Source: Pseudobutyrivibrio ruminis CF1b (GTDB lineage Bacteria > Bacillota > Clostridia > Lachnospirales > Lachnospiraceae). From it: 64,000 bases of DNA. The stretch lies in NCBI RefSeq assembly GCF_000424005.1, contig NZ_AUJB01000008.1, positions 62,001 to 126,000 of the forward strand, written 5' to 3'. Each line of letters starts with the position of its first letter. The first letter of the stretch is position 1. Of the stretch, positions 41,687-49,491 are shown in pieces. Below the pieces are notes generated by a model. That model was not told the DNA's origin. It ran no database searches and saw only the letters and a list, made by a program, of their open reading frames with translations. Position numbers and translations under genes: made by a program.

Positions 41687-42516
41687 TGGCTATGACAGAT
41701 CAGCAGATTGAGCGTTATAGTCGCCACATCATCCTCAAGGAGGTAGGAGCCAAGGGACAGAAGAAGCTTCTTAATGCAAAGGTCCTTATCATTGGTGCTG
41801 GCGGACTTGGAGCACCAGCTGCTATGTATTTGGCAGCAGCAGGTGTTGGTAAAATCGGTATCGTAGATGCGGATGAGGTAGATTTATCAAATCTTCAAAG
41901 ACAGATTATTCACTCTACAGCTGACATTGGAAAGCCAAAGGTGAAGTCTGCAAAAGAGACTATGAATGCAATGAATCCAGATGTTGAGGTAGTTACATAT
42001 CACAAGTTTGTGGATTCTACAAATATTAGAGAGTTAGTTCGTGAATACGATTTTATAATTGATGGAACAGATAATTTCCCAGCAAAATTCCTTATAAATG
42101 ATGCATGTGTAATGGAGAAGAAGCCATTTTCTCACGCTGGTATCATTCGCTTCAAGGGACAGCTTATGACTTATGTTCCTGGGGAAGGACCATGCTACAG
42201 ATGCGTATTCAAAAATCCACCACCAAAGGATGCAGTGCCTACATGTAAGCAGGCTGGTGTTATTGGTGCTATGGGTGGTGTTATTGGCTCACTTCAGGCT
42301 ATGGAGGCTATTAAGTACATTGTAGGAGTTGGTGAGCTTCTCACAGGAAAGCTTCTTACATATGATGCAGTAAATCAGGATTTCAGAAAGATTAAGCTTC
42401 CAGGTGATACATGCAAGTGTCCAGTTTGTGGAGCAAATCCAACTATTACAGAGCTTATTGATTACGAGCAGGTTGTATGTGAGGAAACTGCAGGACGCTT
42501 TGAGGCAGCAAGATGA
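41686..42516 (+). CDS. hcyF: E1-like adenylyltransferase HcyF (ThiF/MoeB family)
   Basis: A 276-residue E1-like enzyme: GAGGLGAPAA nucleotide loop at residues 37-46, DADEVDLSNLQRQ, catalytic Cys187 (VPTC) and zinc ligands Cys170, Cys173, Cys245 and Cys248. It adenylates the HcyS C-terminus for thiocarboxylation. The free-standing E1 contrasts with the fused MoaD-E1-rhodanese of the encapsulin operon. No rhodanese domain here; sulfur likely comes from TusA or sulfide. It overlaps hcyD by 4 nt. Confidence 0.9.
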   Translation: MAMTDQQIERYSRHIILKEVGAKGQKKLLNAKVLIIGAGGLGAPAAMYLAAAGVGKIGIVDADEVDLSNLQRQIIHSTADIGKPKVKSAKETMNAMNPDVEVVTYHKFVDSTNIRELVREYDFIIDGTDNFPAKFLINDACVMEKKPFSHAGIIRFKGQLMTYVPGEGPCYRCVFKNPPPKDAVPTCKQAGVIGAMGGVIGSLQAMEAIKYIVGVGELLTGKLLTYDAVNQDFRKIKLPGDTCKCPVCGANPTITELIDYEQVVCEETAGRFEAAR

Positions 42517-42941
42517 TAATAAGAATTGACTACAAATTATACGATGAGCTGGCAGCCTATGCCAGAGAACATCTTCCAGAGGAGGCCTGCGGTCTTATCG
42601 CAGGCACCGAGGAGGATGGTGAAAGACTAATCAAAAAAGTATATTTTTTGGAAAATATTGATCATGCTAATGATCACTTTACTCTTGATCCAAGAGAGCA
42701 GATGGAGGCAATAAAGGACATGCGCTCATTAGGTTTAAAGCCTCTAGGAAACTGGCATTCTCATCCTGAGTCGCCATCAAGACCATCTGTTGAAGACATC
42801 AAATTAGCTTTTGATTCAAAGGCAAGTTATATGATATTATCATTGATGTCTAAAGAAGCTGTTTTTAACAGCTTTCACATTGAAAATGGCGAAGTGACAA
42901 AAGAGGATTTGAGAATCATTTCGGAAGAATATTATTATTAA
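42513..42941 (+). CDS. hcyD: JAMM/Mov34 metalloprotease HcyD
   Basis: A 142-residue JAB-fold zinc peptidase. Glu in EEACGLIAG and the HSHPESPSRPSVED segment give the complete JAMM motif. Its proposed job is removal of the C-terminal Gln of HcyS to expose Gly-Gly. ATGA overlap with hcyF shows co-translation. A second JAMM protein with a different partner is at 27879. Confidence 0.9.
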   Translation: MIIRIDYKLYDELAAYAREHLPEEACGLIAGTEEDGERLIKKVYFLENIDHANDHFTLDPREQMEAIKDMRSLGLKPLGNWHSHPESPSRPSVEDIKLAFDSKASYMILSLMSKEAVFNSFHIENGEVTKEDLRIISEEYYY

Positions 42942-42958
42942 TTGCCATAGGAGATTTC

Positions 42959-43864
42959 ATGAAAATTAGAGTAGGAACCCGAGGTTCAAAGCTGGCTTTA
43001 GCTCAGACAAATTATGTAGTGGACAGGCTTAAGGCGGCTTTCCCTGAAAATGAATATGAAATAGAGGTTATTACTACTAAAGGCGACATCGATTTATCAA
43101 AGCCCTTGGATGCCATTGGTTCCAAGGGACTTTTTGTAGATGAGATAGAAAATGCTTTATTAGCTGGTGATATACAGATGGCGGTTCATTCCATGAAGGA
43201 TATGCCTGACACTCCAAAGGAGGGACTGGTATTTGCTGATTCCTGGACAAGAGAGGATGCCAGAGATGTATTGATTCTAAGAAAGGCAACATCTTTGGAA
43301 GAGCTTCCACAGGGAGCAAATATTGCCACAGGAAGTAAGAGACGTTCATATCAGCTGTTAAAGCTTAGACCAGATATTAATATTTGTCCTATCAGAGGAA
43401 ATATAGATTCCAGAATTAGAAAGCTTTATGAGGAAAATCCATGCAAGGAAAGATTGGATGGCATTATCCTTGCAGCTGCTGGATTAAAAAGAATTGGATT
43501 GGAAGAACATATTTCCCAGTATTTTAATGTGGAGGAGATGATTCCAGCTCCTGCACAGGGTACACTTGTAATTGAAGTGGCAGAGGAGAATAAAGAGCTT
43601 TTAAATATCGTAAATACGTTAGCAGATGAAGAGACAAAAGAAATTACTTTTCTTGAAAGAGGTTTCTTAAAAGCCATTGGCGGAGATTGCCATCTCCCAG
43701 TTGGAGCTTATGCAGAAAAATCCGAGGATGGATATACTCTTAGAGCTTTATTTGGTGATGAGTCAGGAAGCAAGCTTGCTACTACAGTGGTAAGGGGCAA
43801 AGATGCCAACCAGGAATTGATAGATAAAGCTGTTGCTGAAATAAAGGCACAGCTAGGTGAATAA
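42959..43864 (+). CDS. hemC: Porphobilinogen deaminase (hydroxymethylbilane synthase)
   Basis: A 301-residue enzyme: RVGTRGSKLALAQT at the N-terminus, the KGLFVDEIE and HSMKDMP segments and the dipyrromethane-anchoring Cys in AIGGDCHLP. It makes hydroxymethylbilane for uroporphyrinogen III. Placed between hcyD and the cobA-hemD fusion, it is in effect part of the metY operon, so siroheme supply and sulfite reduction are coexpressed. Confidence 0.96.
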   Translation: MKIRVGTRGSKLALAQTNYVVDRLKAAFPENEYEIEVITTKGDIDLSKPLDAIGSKGLFVDEIENALLAGDIQMAVHSMKDMPDTPKEGLVFADSWTREDARDVLILRKATSLEELPQGANIATGSKRRSYQLLKLRPDINICPIRGNIDSRIRKLYEENPCKERLDGIILAAAGLKRIGLEEHISQYFNVEEMIPAPAQGTLVIEVAEENKELLNIVNTLADEETKEITFLERGFLKAIGGDCHLPVGAYAEKSEDGYTLRALFGDESGSKLATTVVRGKDANQELIDKAVAEIKAQLGE

Positions 43865-43868
43865 TGTA

Positions 43869-45374
43869 ATGAGTACAAACAGAAAAGTAGCTTTAATCGG
43901 AGCAGGTCCAGGTGATTTGGATCTGCTCACTTTAAAAGGAAAAGAATATTTAAGAAAAGCAGATTGCATCATATATGACAGACTTTGCAATAAAAAGATG
44001 CTAGAGCTTGCCAGCTCAAAGTGCGAAATGATTTTTGTGGGTAAAGCCAATCATCATCATACTTTGCCACAGGATAAAATCAACGAGCTGTTGTTTGAAA
44101 AGTCAAAGGAATATGATTTTGTAGTCCGACTCAAAGGTGGTGACCCATATGTTTTTGGCAGAGGTGGCGAGGAAGCTCTTTATCTAAAGGAGAGAGGCGT
44201 CTTGGTGGAGATTGTTCCTGGTGTCAGCTCATCCATAGCAGCACTTGCTGATGCTGGTATTCCTATTACACATAGAGGATTGGCTAAGGGATTTCAGGTT
44301 ATCACAGCCCACAGTCGAAAGGATGAGCCTACTAACATCGATTTTACCCAGCTTATGGATGAAGATGTCACACTTGTTTTCCTTATGGGACTTGCTCATG
44401 TGGGAGAGATAGCAAGGGGCTTGATTAACGCTGGAAGAGCAGCTGATACAAAGGTTGCTGTTGTTTCAAATGGAACCACAAATCACCAGCGCAAGGTAGT
44501 TGGAACACTTTCAAATATAGATAGTCTTGTTAATGAAGCAGGTCTTGAATCACCATCTATTATTGTAGTTGGAAAAGTAGTAGGGCTTGCAGATGATTTA
44601 GACTTCTTTGAGAAACGTCCTTTCTTTGGTAAGAGATTTTTCCTTCCAAAGATTCAAAGCTTTAATTATAAACTTGAAACAGGGATTACAGAGATTTTAT
44701 ACAACGAGCTTGAAGAAAGACTTGAGAAAGATGGTGCTGAGGTTGTTACAGTTGTCACAGGTAAGATTAAGCCAGTTGAGTGTGATTTAGGATTTTTGGA
44801 ATTAGCCACCACGGGAGACTATATCGTATTTACCAGTGGTAATGGAGTCCGCTCTTTCTTCTGGAATCTTTTTGAAAAGCAGGGAAGAGATATTAGGGCG
44901 GTATCAAACTTTAGATTTGCTGTTGTAGGAGAAAAGACAGCAGCTATATTACGAGAGTTTGGCATTGTAGCCGATTTAATTCCTGAAAAGCAGACAGGTG
45001 CAGAACTTGCAGAATTACTTAAGAAAAATGTTAGCGAAGGTGTTGCTATAAACTGGCTTTGTGGAAAAGTCCAGTCACCAGAATTTGAAAAGACTTTGGG
45101 TGATGATTATTTATTGAACAAGATAATCTGCTACGAGAATGTACAAAATGAGCTTACAATTTCTGATGAGCTTAAGGGAGACATTCGTAAATGCGATGGA
45201 GCAATCTTTACAAGCGGAAGCAATGCAAAGGCTGTAGAAGGTCTGAAATTACCAGACAGAGTATATTCTATCGGACCAAGCTGCACAGCTGTCTTAAAAG
45301 GTCAGGGCGTGAATGAGGTGACGGAGGCTGTGGATGCTTCTTATGATGGAATAATAAATATATTGAGGTACTAA
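43869..45374 (+). CDS. cobA-hemD: Uroporphyrinogen-III C-methyltransferase/uroporphyrinogen-III synthase fusion
   Basis: A 501-residue bifunctional enzyme. Residues 1-240 are the SUMT methyltransferase (GAGPGDLDLLTLKG, RLKGGDPYVFGRGGEE, ITHRG); residues ~255-500 are a HemD-type synthase. It closes hydroxymethylbilane to uroporphyrinogen III and methylates it twice to precorrin-2 using SAM. AGGTGA precedes ATG 43869; GTG 43857 is an alternative. Gram-positive anaerobes often carry this fusion. Confidence 0.94.
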   Translation: MSTNRKVALIGAGPGDLDLLTLKGKEYLRKADCIIYDRLCNKKMLELASSKCEMIFVGKANHHHTLPQDKINELLFEKSKEYDFVVRLKGGDPYVFGRGGEEALYLKERGVLVEIVPGVSSSIAALADAGIPITHRGLAKGFQVITAHSRKDEPTNIDFTQLMDEDVTLVFLMGLAHVGEIARGLINAGRAADTKVAVVSNGTTNHQRKVVGTLSNIDSLVNEAGLESPSIIVVGKVVGLADDLDFFEKRPFFGKRFFLPKIQSFNYKLETGITEILYNELEERLEKDGAEVVTVVTGKIKPVECDLGFLELATTGDYIVFTSGNGVRSFFWNLFEKQGRDIRAVSNFRFAVVGEKTAAILREFGIVADLIPEKQTGAELAELLKKNVSEGVAINWLCGKVQSPEFEKTLGDDYLLNKIICYENVQNELTISDELKGDIRKCDGAIFTSGSNAKAVEGLKLPDRVYSIGPSCTAVLKGQGVNEVTEAVDASYDGIINILRY

Positions 45375-45375
45375 T

Positions 45376-45999
45376 ATGGCATATTTCCCAATGTTCATAG
45401 ATTTAACAGACAGTGACTGCCTAATCATCGGCGGTGGACAGGTGGCCTATAGAAAGGTTAAAGTCCTTTTGGATTTTGATGCCAGGGTCACAGTTATTGC
45501 TAGGGAAGTATCTCCAAAGATTAGAGAAATCGCTGGTAAGAATAATAATTTACAAATAGAAGAGCGTCAGTTTGAAGACTCTGATTTAAAGGGGAGAAAG
45601 CTTGTTGTAGTCGCTACAGATGACAATGATTTTAACAGTTTTGTATCTGAAAAATGCAATGAGGCCAACATCCCAGTAAACGTTGTTGACGATCAGGAAA
45701 AATGTTCCTTTATTTTTTCATCATATGTGAAAGAGGGGGACCTTGTAGGAGCATTTTCCAGTAGTGGAAAGAGTCCAGTGCTCACCCAGTATCTTCGAGA
45801 TAAGGAGAAAGAAGTCCTTACGCCTAAGCTTGGAGAAATAAATGATCTTATGGGACAGTGGAGAGCACAGGTAATAGACGTACTTCCTAATGAAGCTGAA
45901 AGAAAAGAAGTTTTTCAAAGCATCCTTAAATATTCTTTGGATAATGATAATTTACCTACAGAAGAAGAGATAAAAGTAATTATAAAGGAAAGAGTTTGA
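45376..45999 (+). CDS. sirC: Precorrin-2 dehydrogenase/sirohydrochlorin ferrochelatase
   Basis: A 207-residue protein matching the N-terminal CysG/Met8p module: GGGQVAYRKVKVLL NAD-binding loop, ATDDNDFN and the FSSSGKSPVLTQ segment. It oxidises precorrin-2 and probably inserts iron to finish siroheme. It ends in a terminator that overlaps its own stop codon. Together with 33455-36815 and 42959-45374 the island encodes the whole route from Glu-tRNA to siroheme. Confidence 0.92.
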   Translation: MAYFPMFIDLTDSDCLIIGGGQVAYRKVKVLLDFDARVTVIAREVSPKIREIAGKNNNLQIEERQFEDSDLKGRKLVVVATDDNDFNSFVSEKCNEANIPVNVVDDQEKCSFIFSSYVKEGDLVGAFSSSGKSPVLTQYLRDKEKEVLTPKLGEINDLMGQWRAQVIDVLPNEAERKEVFQSILKYSLDNDNLPTEEEIKVIIKERV

Positions 46000-46020
46000 C
46001 TGAAAGGTCAAACTCTTTTT
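45989..46020 (+). terminator. Intrinsic terminator of the metY/siroheme operon
   Basis: AAAGAGTTTGAC (45989-46000) pairs with GTCAAACTCTTT (46007-46018) and is followed by T residues. The sirC stop lies inside the left arm. Confidence 0.88.
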
Positions 46021-46098
46021 GTTTAAATAATATATAATATATTGATTAAAATTTAAACTGATATTATAATATAAATATAAATTAAAGGAGGTATTCCT

Positions 46099-46449
46099 AT
46101 GAGTGTAGCTTTTGCAGAGTTTACTGAACAGTTAGTTCCTATATCAGATTTTAGCCAGGGGAAGGCAGGGAAAATTTTTGCTGATGTTGCTAATAACAAT
46201 AAAGAATACATAGTATTAAAAAATAATCAGCCTACTGCTGTAGTTATTTCTGTTGAAGAGTACAGGAGAACCCAGAAGAGGATAAAGGTCCTTGAAACAT
46301 ATTTAGAAAAGCTTGAAGATATGTTTTTGTTAGCCAAGGCTGAGGAAAGAAAAGATAGTCCTACTATTCCATTTGAAGATGTTGTAAAAGAAAGCGGTTT
46401 CACCATGGATGAATTAGAAGCAATAATGGACGAGGTGGAAATTGAGTAG
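46099..46449 (+). CDS. Phd/YefM-family antitoxin
   Basis: A 116-residue protein: the N-terminal PISDFSQGKAGKIFADV and the LKNNQPTAVVISVEEY segment are typical of the DNA-binding Phd/YefM domain; the C-terminal 50 residues are acidic and helical, as in toxin-neutralising tails. AAAGGAGG precedes the ATG. The AT-rich stretch 46021-46080 holds its promoter. A GTG-start RelE-type gene overlaps its stop. Confidence 0.86.
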   Translation: MSVAFAEFTEQLVPISDFSQGKAGKIFADVANNNKEYIVLKNNQPTAVVISVEEYRRTQKRIKVLETYLEKLEDMFLLAKAEERKDSPTIPFEDVVKESGFTMDELEAIMDEVEIE

Positions 46450-46811
46450 TGAGTTGGAAGATTAAATTTTCCCTTGAGGCTAATGAGGAATTACAGAAAA
46501 TAGATAATAGTATTAAGAAACAGGTTTTATCCGGAATTGCTAAAGTATCCAAATCACCACTACCTCATCCTAATGGTTATGGAAAGCCATTAGGGAACAA
46601 AAATGGAAATAATCTAACAGGATTCTTTAAAATAAAGTATAGAGGAATAGGAATAAGAGTTGTTTATACATTGGTTATAGAACATCAGATAATGAATATA
46701 ATAGTCATATCCGCTAGAGATGATAACTATTGCTATGAAATGGCTGCTCAGATATACAAAAAATATGGTGATAATATCTTTAAAGATATATTTGATGATT
46801 TTAATTCTTGA
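46449..46811 (+). CDS. RelE/ParE-family toxin
   Basis: A 120-residue protein with the RelE-like fold: WKIKFSLEANEELQKID start, GLxxxxGxxFKIKYRGIGIRVVY core and a C-terminal helix. Members are mRNA endonucleases or gyrase poisons; this sequence looks more like RelE. The GTG start overlaps the antitoxin stop TAG by one base, giving 1:1 coupling. A chromosomal addiction module within the sulfur island. Confidence 0.83.
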   Translation: MSWKIKFSLEANEELQKIDNSIKKQVLSGIAKVSKSPLPHPNGYGKPLGNKNGNNLTGFFKIKYRGIGIRVVYTLVIEHQIMNIIVISARDDNYCYEMAAQIYKKYGDNIFKDIFDDFNS

Positions 46812-46833
46812 AGTGATATAAATTTATAAAATG

Positions 46834-46862
46834 GCCGGCTATTAATAAAGTTGATAGCTGGC
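46834..46862. repeat. AGCTATAAA-type stem-loop, copy 6
   Basis: GCCGGCTATTAA pairs with TTGATAGCTGGC (one G-U pair), followed by TATTATTTTTATC. It separates the toxin-antitoxin pair from the next Rrf2-type promoter. Confidence 0.72.
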
Positions 46863-46885
46863 TATTATTTTTATCTATTTTAAAA

Positions 46886-46918
46886 CCCATTGACATAGTA
46901 GGTAATGGTATATATAGT
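46886..46918 (+). promoter_or_regulatory. Promoter with Rrf2-type operator in the spacer, CODH-like operon
   Basis: -35 TTGACA (46890-46895), 17-bp spacer, -10 TATAGT (46913-46918). The operator covers -35 and spacer (46886-46910): CCCAT, TG, ACATA, G, TAGGT, AA, TGGTA. Unlike modules at 2838, 19119 and 27802, it would block polymerase binding and not escape. Confidence 0.68.
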
Positions 46919-46972
46919 AATTACAACATATGTTAAACGAAACAGTAAACGGCACAACTTAGGAGAATAACT

Positions 46973-47902
46973 ATGAAAAAAATACTATTACCAGCACTAT
47001 TGTTAGTTTCAGCATTGGCACTTACAGGCTGTGGAAATAAAGCCAAAGCCAACGAATCGGTAGAGACAGTTAAAATTGCTTATCTGCCAATCACACACTC
47101 TTTAGCAGTTCTTGAGGAAGCAAATCAGCTTCAGGCAGCAAATGAAAATATTAATGTGGAATTAGTTAAATATGGCTCGTGGCCAGAGCTTTTGGATGCG
47201 TTGAATTCAGGTCAGGTAGATGGCGCATCAGTGCTTATTGAGCTTGCAATGAAGTCAAAGGAAGAGGGAGTTGGTATCAAGGCTGTGGCTCTTGGACACA
47301 AGGATGGAAATGTAATTGTAGTTTCAAATGATGTGAAGGATGGGGCAGATTTAAAAGGAAAAACTATAGCCATTCCACATAGACAGTCCTCACATAATAT
47401 TCTTGTAAATCTGGCATTAGAGGAAAATGGACTTTCAATTGACGACATCAACGTGGTAGAGCTTGCTCCAACTGAGATGCCATCTGCACTTGCAGCTGGA
47501 ACTATTGATGGCTACTGTGTGGCTGAGCCATTTGGAGCTATGGGAGTTTCCATTGGGGCAGGCAAGGTTCTTTATGAGTCAAAAGAACTTTGGGAGGACA
47601 GCGCATGCTGCGCACTTGTTTTAACTGATAAGTTCATTGATGAGAGAGCAGATGTTGCAAAGGAATATGTAGCAGCATACAAGGATGCAGGCAACAGCTT
47701 AGACGAGACAGAAGCTAAGAATATAGCAAAGGAATATTTGAACCAGAAGAATGATGTTTTAGATATATCTCTTCAGTGGATTTCTTACGATGACCTTGAG
47801 CTGACAGAGGATGTTTACGAATCCCTTGTAGAAAAGGTAAAGGCATATGGCTTAAGTGATAATCCGCCAGCTTATGAAGATTTTGTACTTAGCGATTTTT
47901 AG
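46973..47902 (+). CDS. ABC transporter substrate-binding lipoprotein, SsuA/TauA/NMT1 type (3)
   Basis: A 309-residue lipoprotein with lipobox Cys20 (ALTGC). The binding fold is of the nitrate/sulfonate/taurine/bicarbonate class (KIAYLPITHSLAVL, GSWPELLDALNSGQVD). It belongs to a different subgroup from the paralogs at 9865 and 16669. It is followed by its permease and ATPase and then by a CODH-like gene under one Rrf2-type operator, so the ligand is likely a small sulfur compound or bicarbonate-like anion. Confidence 0.88.
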   Translation: MKKILLPALLLVSALALTGCGNKAKANESVETVKIAYLPITHSLAVLEEANQLQAANENINVELVKYGSWPELLDALNSGQVDGASVLIELAMKSKEEGVGIKAVALGHKDGNVIVVSNDVKDGADLKGKTIAIPHRQSSHNILVNLALEENGLSIDDINVVELAPTEMPSALAAGTIDGYCVAEPFGAMGVSIGAGKVLYESKELWEDSACCALVLTDKFIDERADVAKEYVAAYKDAGNSLDETEAKNIAKEYLNQKNDVLDISLQWISYDDLELTEDVYESLVEKVKAYGLSDNPPAYEDFVLSDF

Positions 47903-47925
47903 ACAAAAATAAAGGGCGAATAACA

Positions 47926-48687
47926 ATGAAAAAAATATTATCAGCAAGATATGTTGTCGTATCGATTTTAATTCTTATAGCCATCTGGCAAGTATTATTT
48001 CTTGTAAGTGATTACAGTGAGGCTTTATTTCCATCTCCATTTATGGCTTTCACAGCCTTACTGGAGATGATAGCCTCAGGGCAGCTGCTCACATCTATTA
48101 TTACCAGCATGAGCAGATTCATAATAGGCTATGGCCTGTCAGTGATTGCAGCGGTTTTACTTGGACTACTTCTGGGAAGCCTTCCAGAGGTTTTCAAATA
48201 TATTAATCCAACTCTACAGCTGCTGAGACCAATTTCACCTACAGCATGGATGCCATTTGTGGTACTGCTTTTTGGAATAGGTGATGTACCTGCTGTTGTA
48301 ATCATTTTTATAGCAGCGTTTTTCCCAGTATTACTTTCCACAGTATCATCCGTTGGAAACATCGCACCTATTTACTATAAGGTGGCAGATAACTTCGGAG
48401 TGAAGCAGCCACTTCTTACCTGGAAAATTGTTTTTCCTGCAGCATTCCCTGGTATCGCAAATGCGATACACCTTGCATTGGGAAGTGCATGGATTTTCCT
48501 TGTAGCAGGTGAGATGGTAGGTGCCCAGTCAGGACTTGGCTATCAGATTATCGATGCAAGAAATAACGTAAGAGCTGATATTTTGCTGGCGACAATTTTT
48601 GTCATTGGAATTATTGGTCTGGCTTTGGATTTCATCTTAGGTCAGGTGGAAAAGCTTATTCTTAAATCATGGGGAGGTGGAAAATAG
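47926..48687 (+). CDS. ABC transporter permease, SsuC/TauC type (2)
   Basis: A 253-residue membrane protein of six helices. The DNFGVKQPLLTWKIVFPAAFP region (by its ends DNFGVKQ and FPAAFP) is the EAA loop. Its stop codon TAG overlaps the GTG start of the ATPase gene. It forms the channel for the 46973 system. Confidence 0.92.
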   Translation: MKKILSARYVVVSILILIAIWQVLFLVSDYSEALFPSPFMAFTALLEMIASGQLLTSIITSMSRFIIGYGLSVIAAVLLGLLLGSLPEVFKYINPTLQLLRPISPTAWMPFVVLLFGIGDVPAVVIIFIAAFFPVLLSTVSSVGNIAPIYYKVADNFGVKQPLLTWKIVFPAAFPGIANAIHLALGSAWIFLVAGEMVGAQSGLGYQIIDARNNVRADILLATIFVIGIIGLALDFILGQVEKLILKSWGGGK

Positions 48688-49460
48688 TGGCATATATTCA
48701 TATTGAAAATGCAGGAAAAACCTTCCTACAGAATGGGCAGGAGTTTACGGCTCTTTCAGATGTAAATCTTGATATCGAAAGAGGTGAATTTATTTGTCTT
48801 CTTGGACCATCGGGATGTGGAAAGAGCACATTGTTAAACGCCATAGCAGGATTTGATCCTGTAAATAAGGGGAGTGTTTCTATAGATGGAAATGAGGTGA
48901 AAAATCCTTCCATAAACAATGTCACCATCTTTCAGAATTATGGACTTCTTCCATGGCGAACAGTTCTAAAAAATGTAGAGCTGGGACTGGAATCAAAGAA
49001 AGTGCCAAAGTCTGAGCGTGCCGAAGTAGCTAAGAAATATCTTGAAATGGTAAAGCTTAGTGAGTTTGAAAACAGCTTTCCACATCAGCTTTCAGGTGGT
49101 ATGCAGCAGCGTGTAGCTATAGCAAGGGCATTGGCGGTGGAGCCTGAAATAATATTTATGGATGAGCCTTTTGGCGCACTTGATGCTATCACAAGAATGA
49201 AGCTTCAGGATGACATTCTTGATATATGTAAGGAAGAAAAGAAGACAATTATTTTTGTAACTCATGACATTGAAGAGGCCGTTTATCTGGCTGACCGAAT
49301 CGTGGTTATGACACCAAATCCTGGCAAAGTAAAGGGTGTTATTACAGTACCTCTTCATCATTTCAGAGACAGAACCAGCGGAGATTTCCTGTTGGTGAGA
49401 GATAAGATTTTTGATTTGCTTAACATGAAGACAGAAGAATATATCGAATATACGATTTAA
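48687..49460 (+). CDS. ABC transporter ATPase, SsuB/TauB type (2)
   Basis: A 257-residue ATPase of normal SsuB/TauB length. Walker A is GPSGCGKST, signature LSGGMQQR, Walker [14 protein letters not shown] and H-loop VTHDIEEAV. GTG 48687 follows GGGGAGGTGG and overlaps the permease stop; in-frame ATG 48669 lies before that site. It ends 31 nt before the CODH-like gene. Confidence 0.93.
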   Translation: MAYIHIENAGKTFLQNGQEFTALSDVNLDIERGEFICLLGPSGCGKSTLLNAIAGFDPVNKGSVSIDGNEVKNPSINNVTIFQNYGLLPWRTVLKNVELGLESKKVPKSERAEVAKKYLEMVKLSEFENSFPHQLSGGMQQRVAIARALAVEPEIIFMDEPFGALDAITRMKLQDDILDICKEEKKTIIFVTHDIEEAVYLADRIVVMTPNPGKVKGVITVPLHHFRDRTSGDFLLVRDKIFDLLNMKTEEYIEYTI

Positions 49461-49491
49461 AATGCACTAAGTAAAAGGAGAGAATAATACA

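Noticed and set aside
46021-46098. Rrf2-type operator before the Phd/RelE pair
   Set aside because: The region is AT-rich with TATAAT-like boxes, but no ACCTA/TAGGT arms are present.
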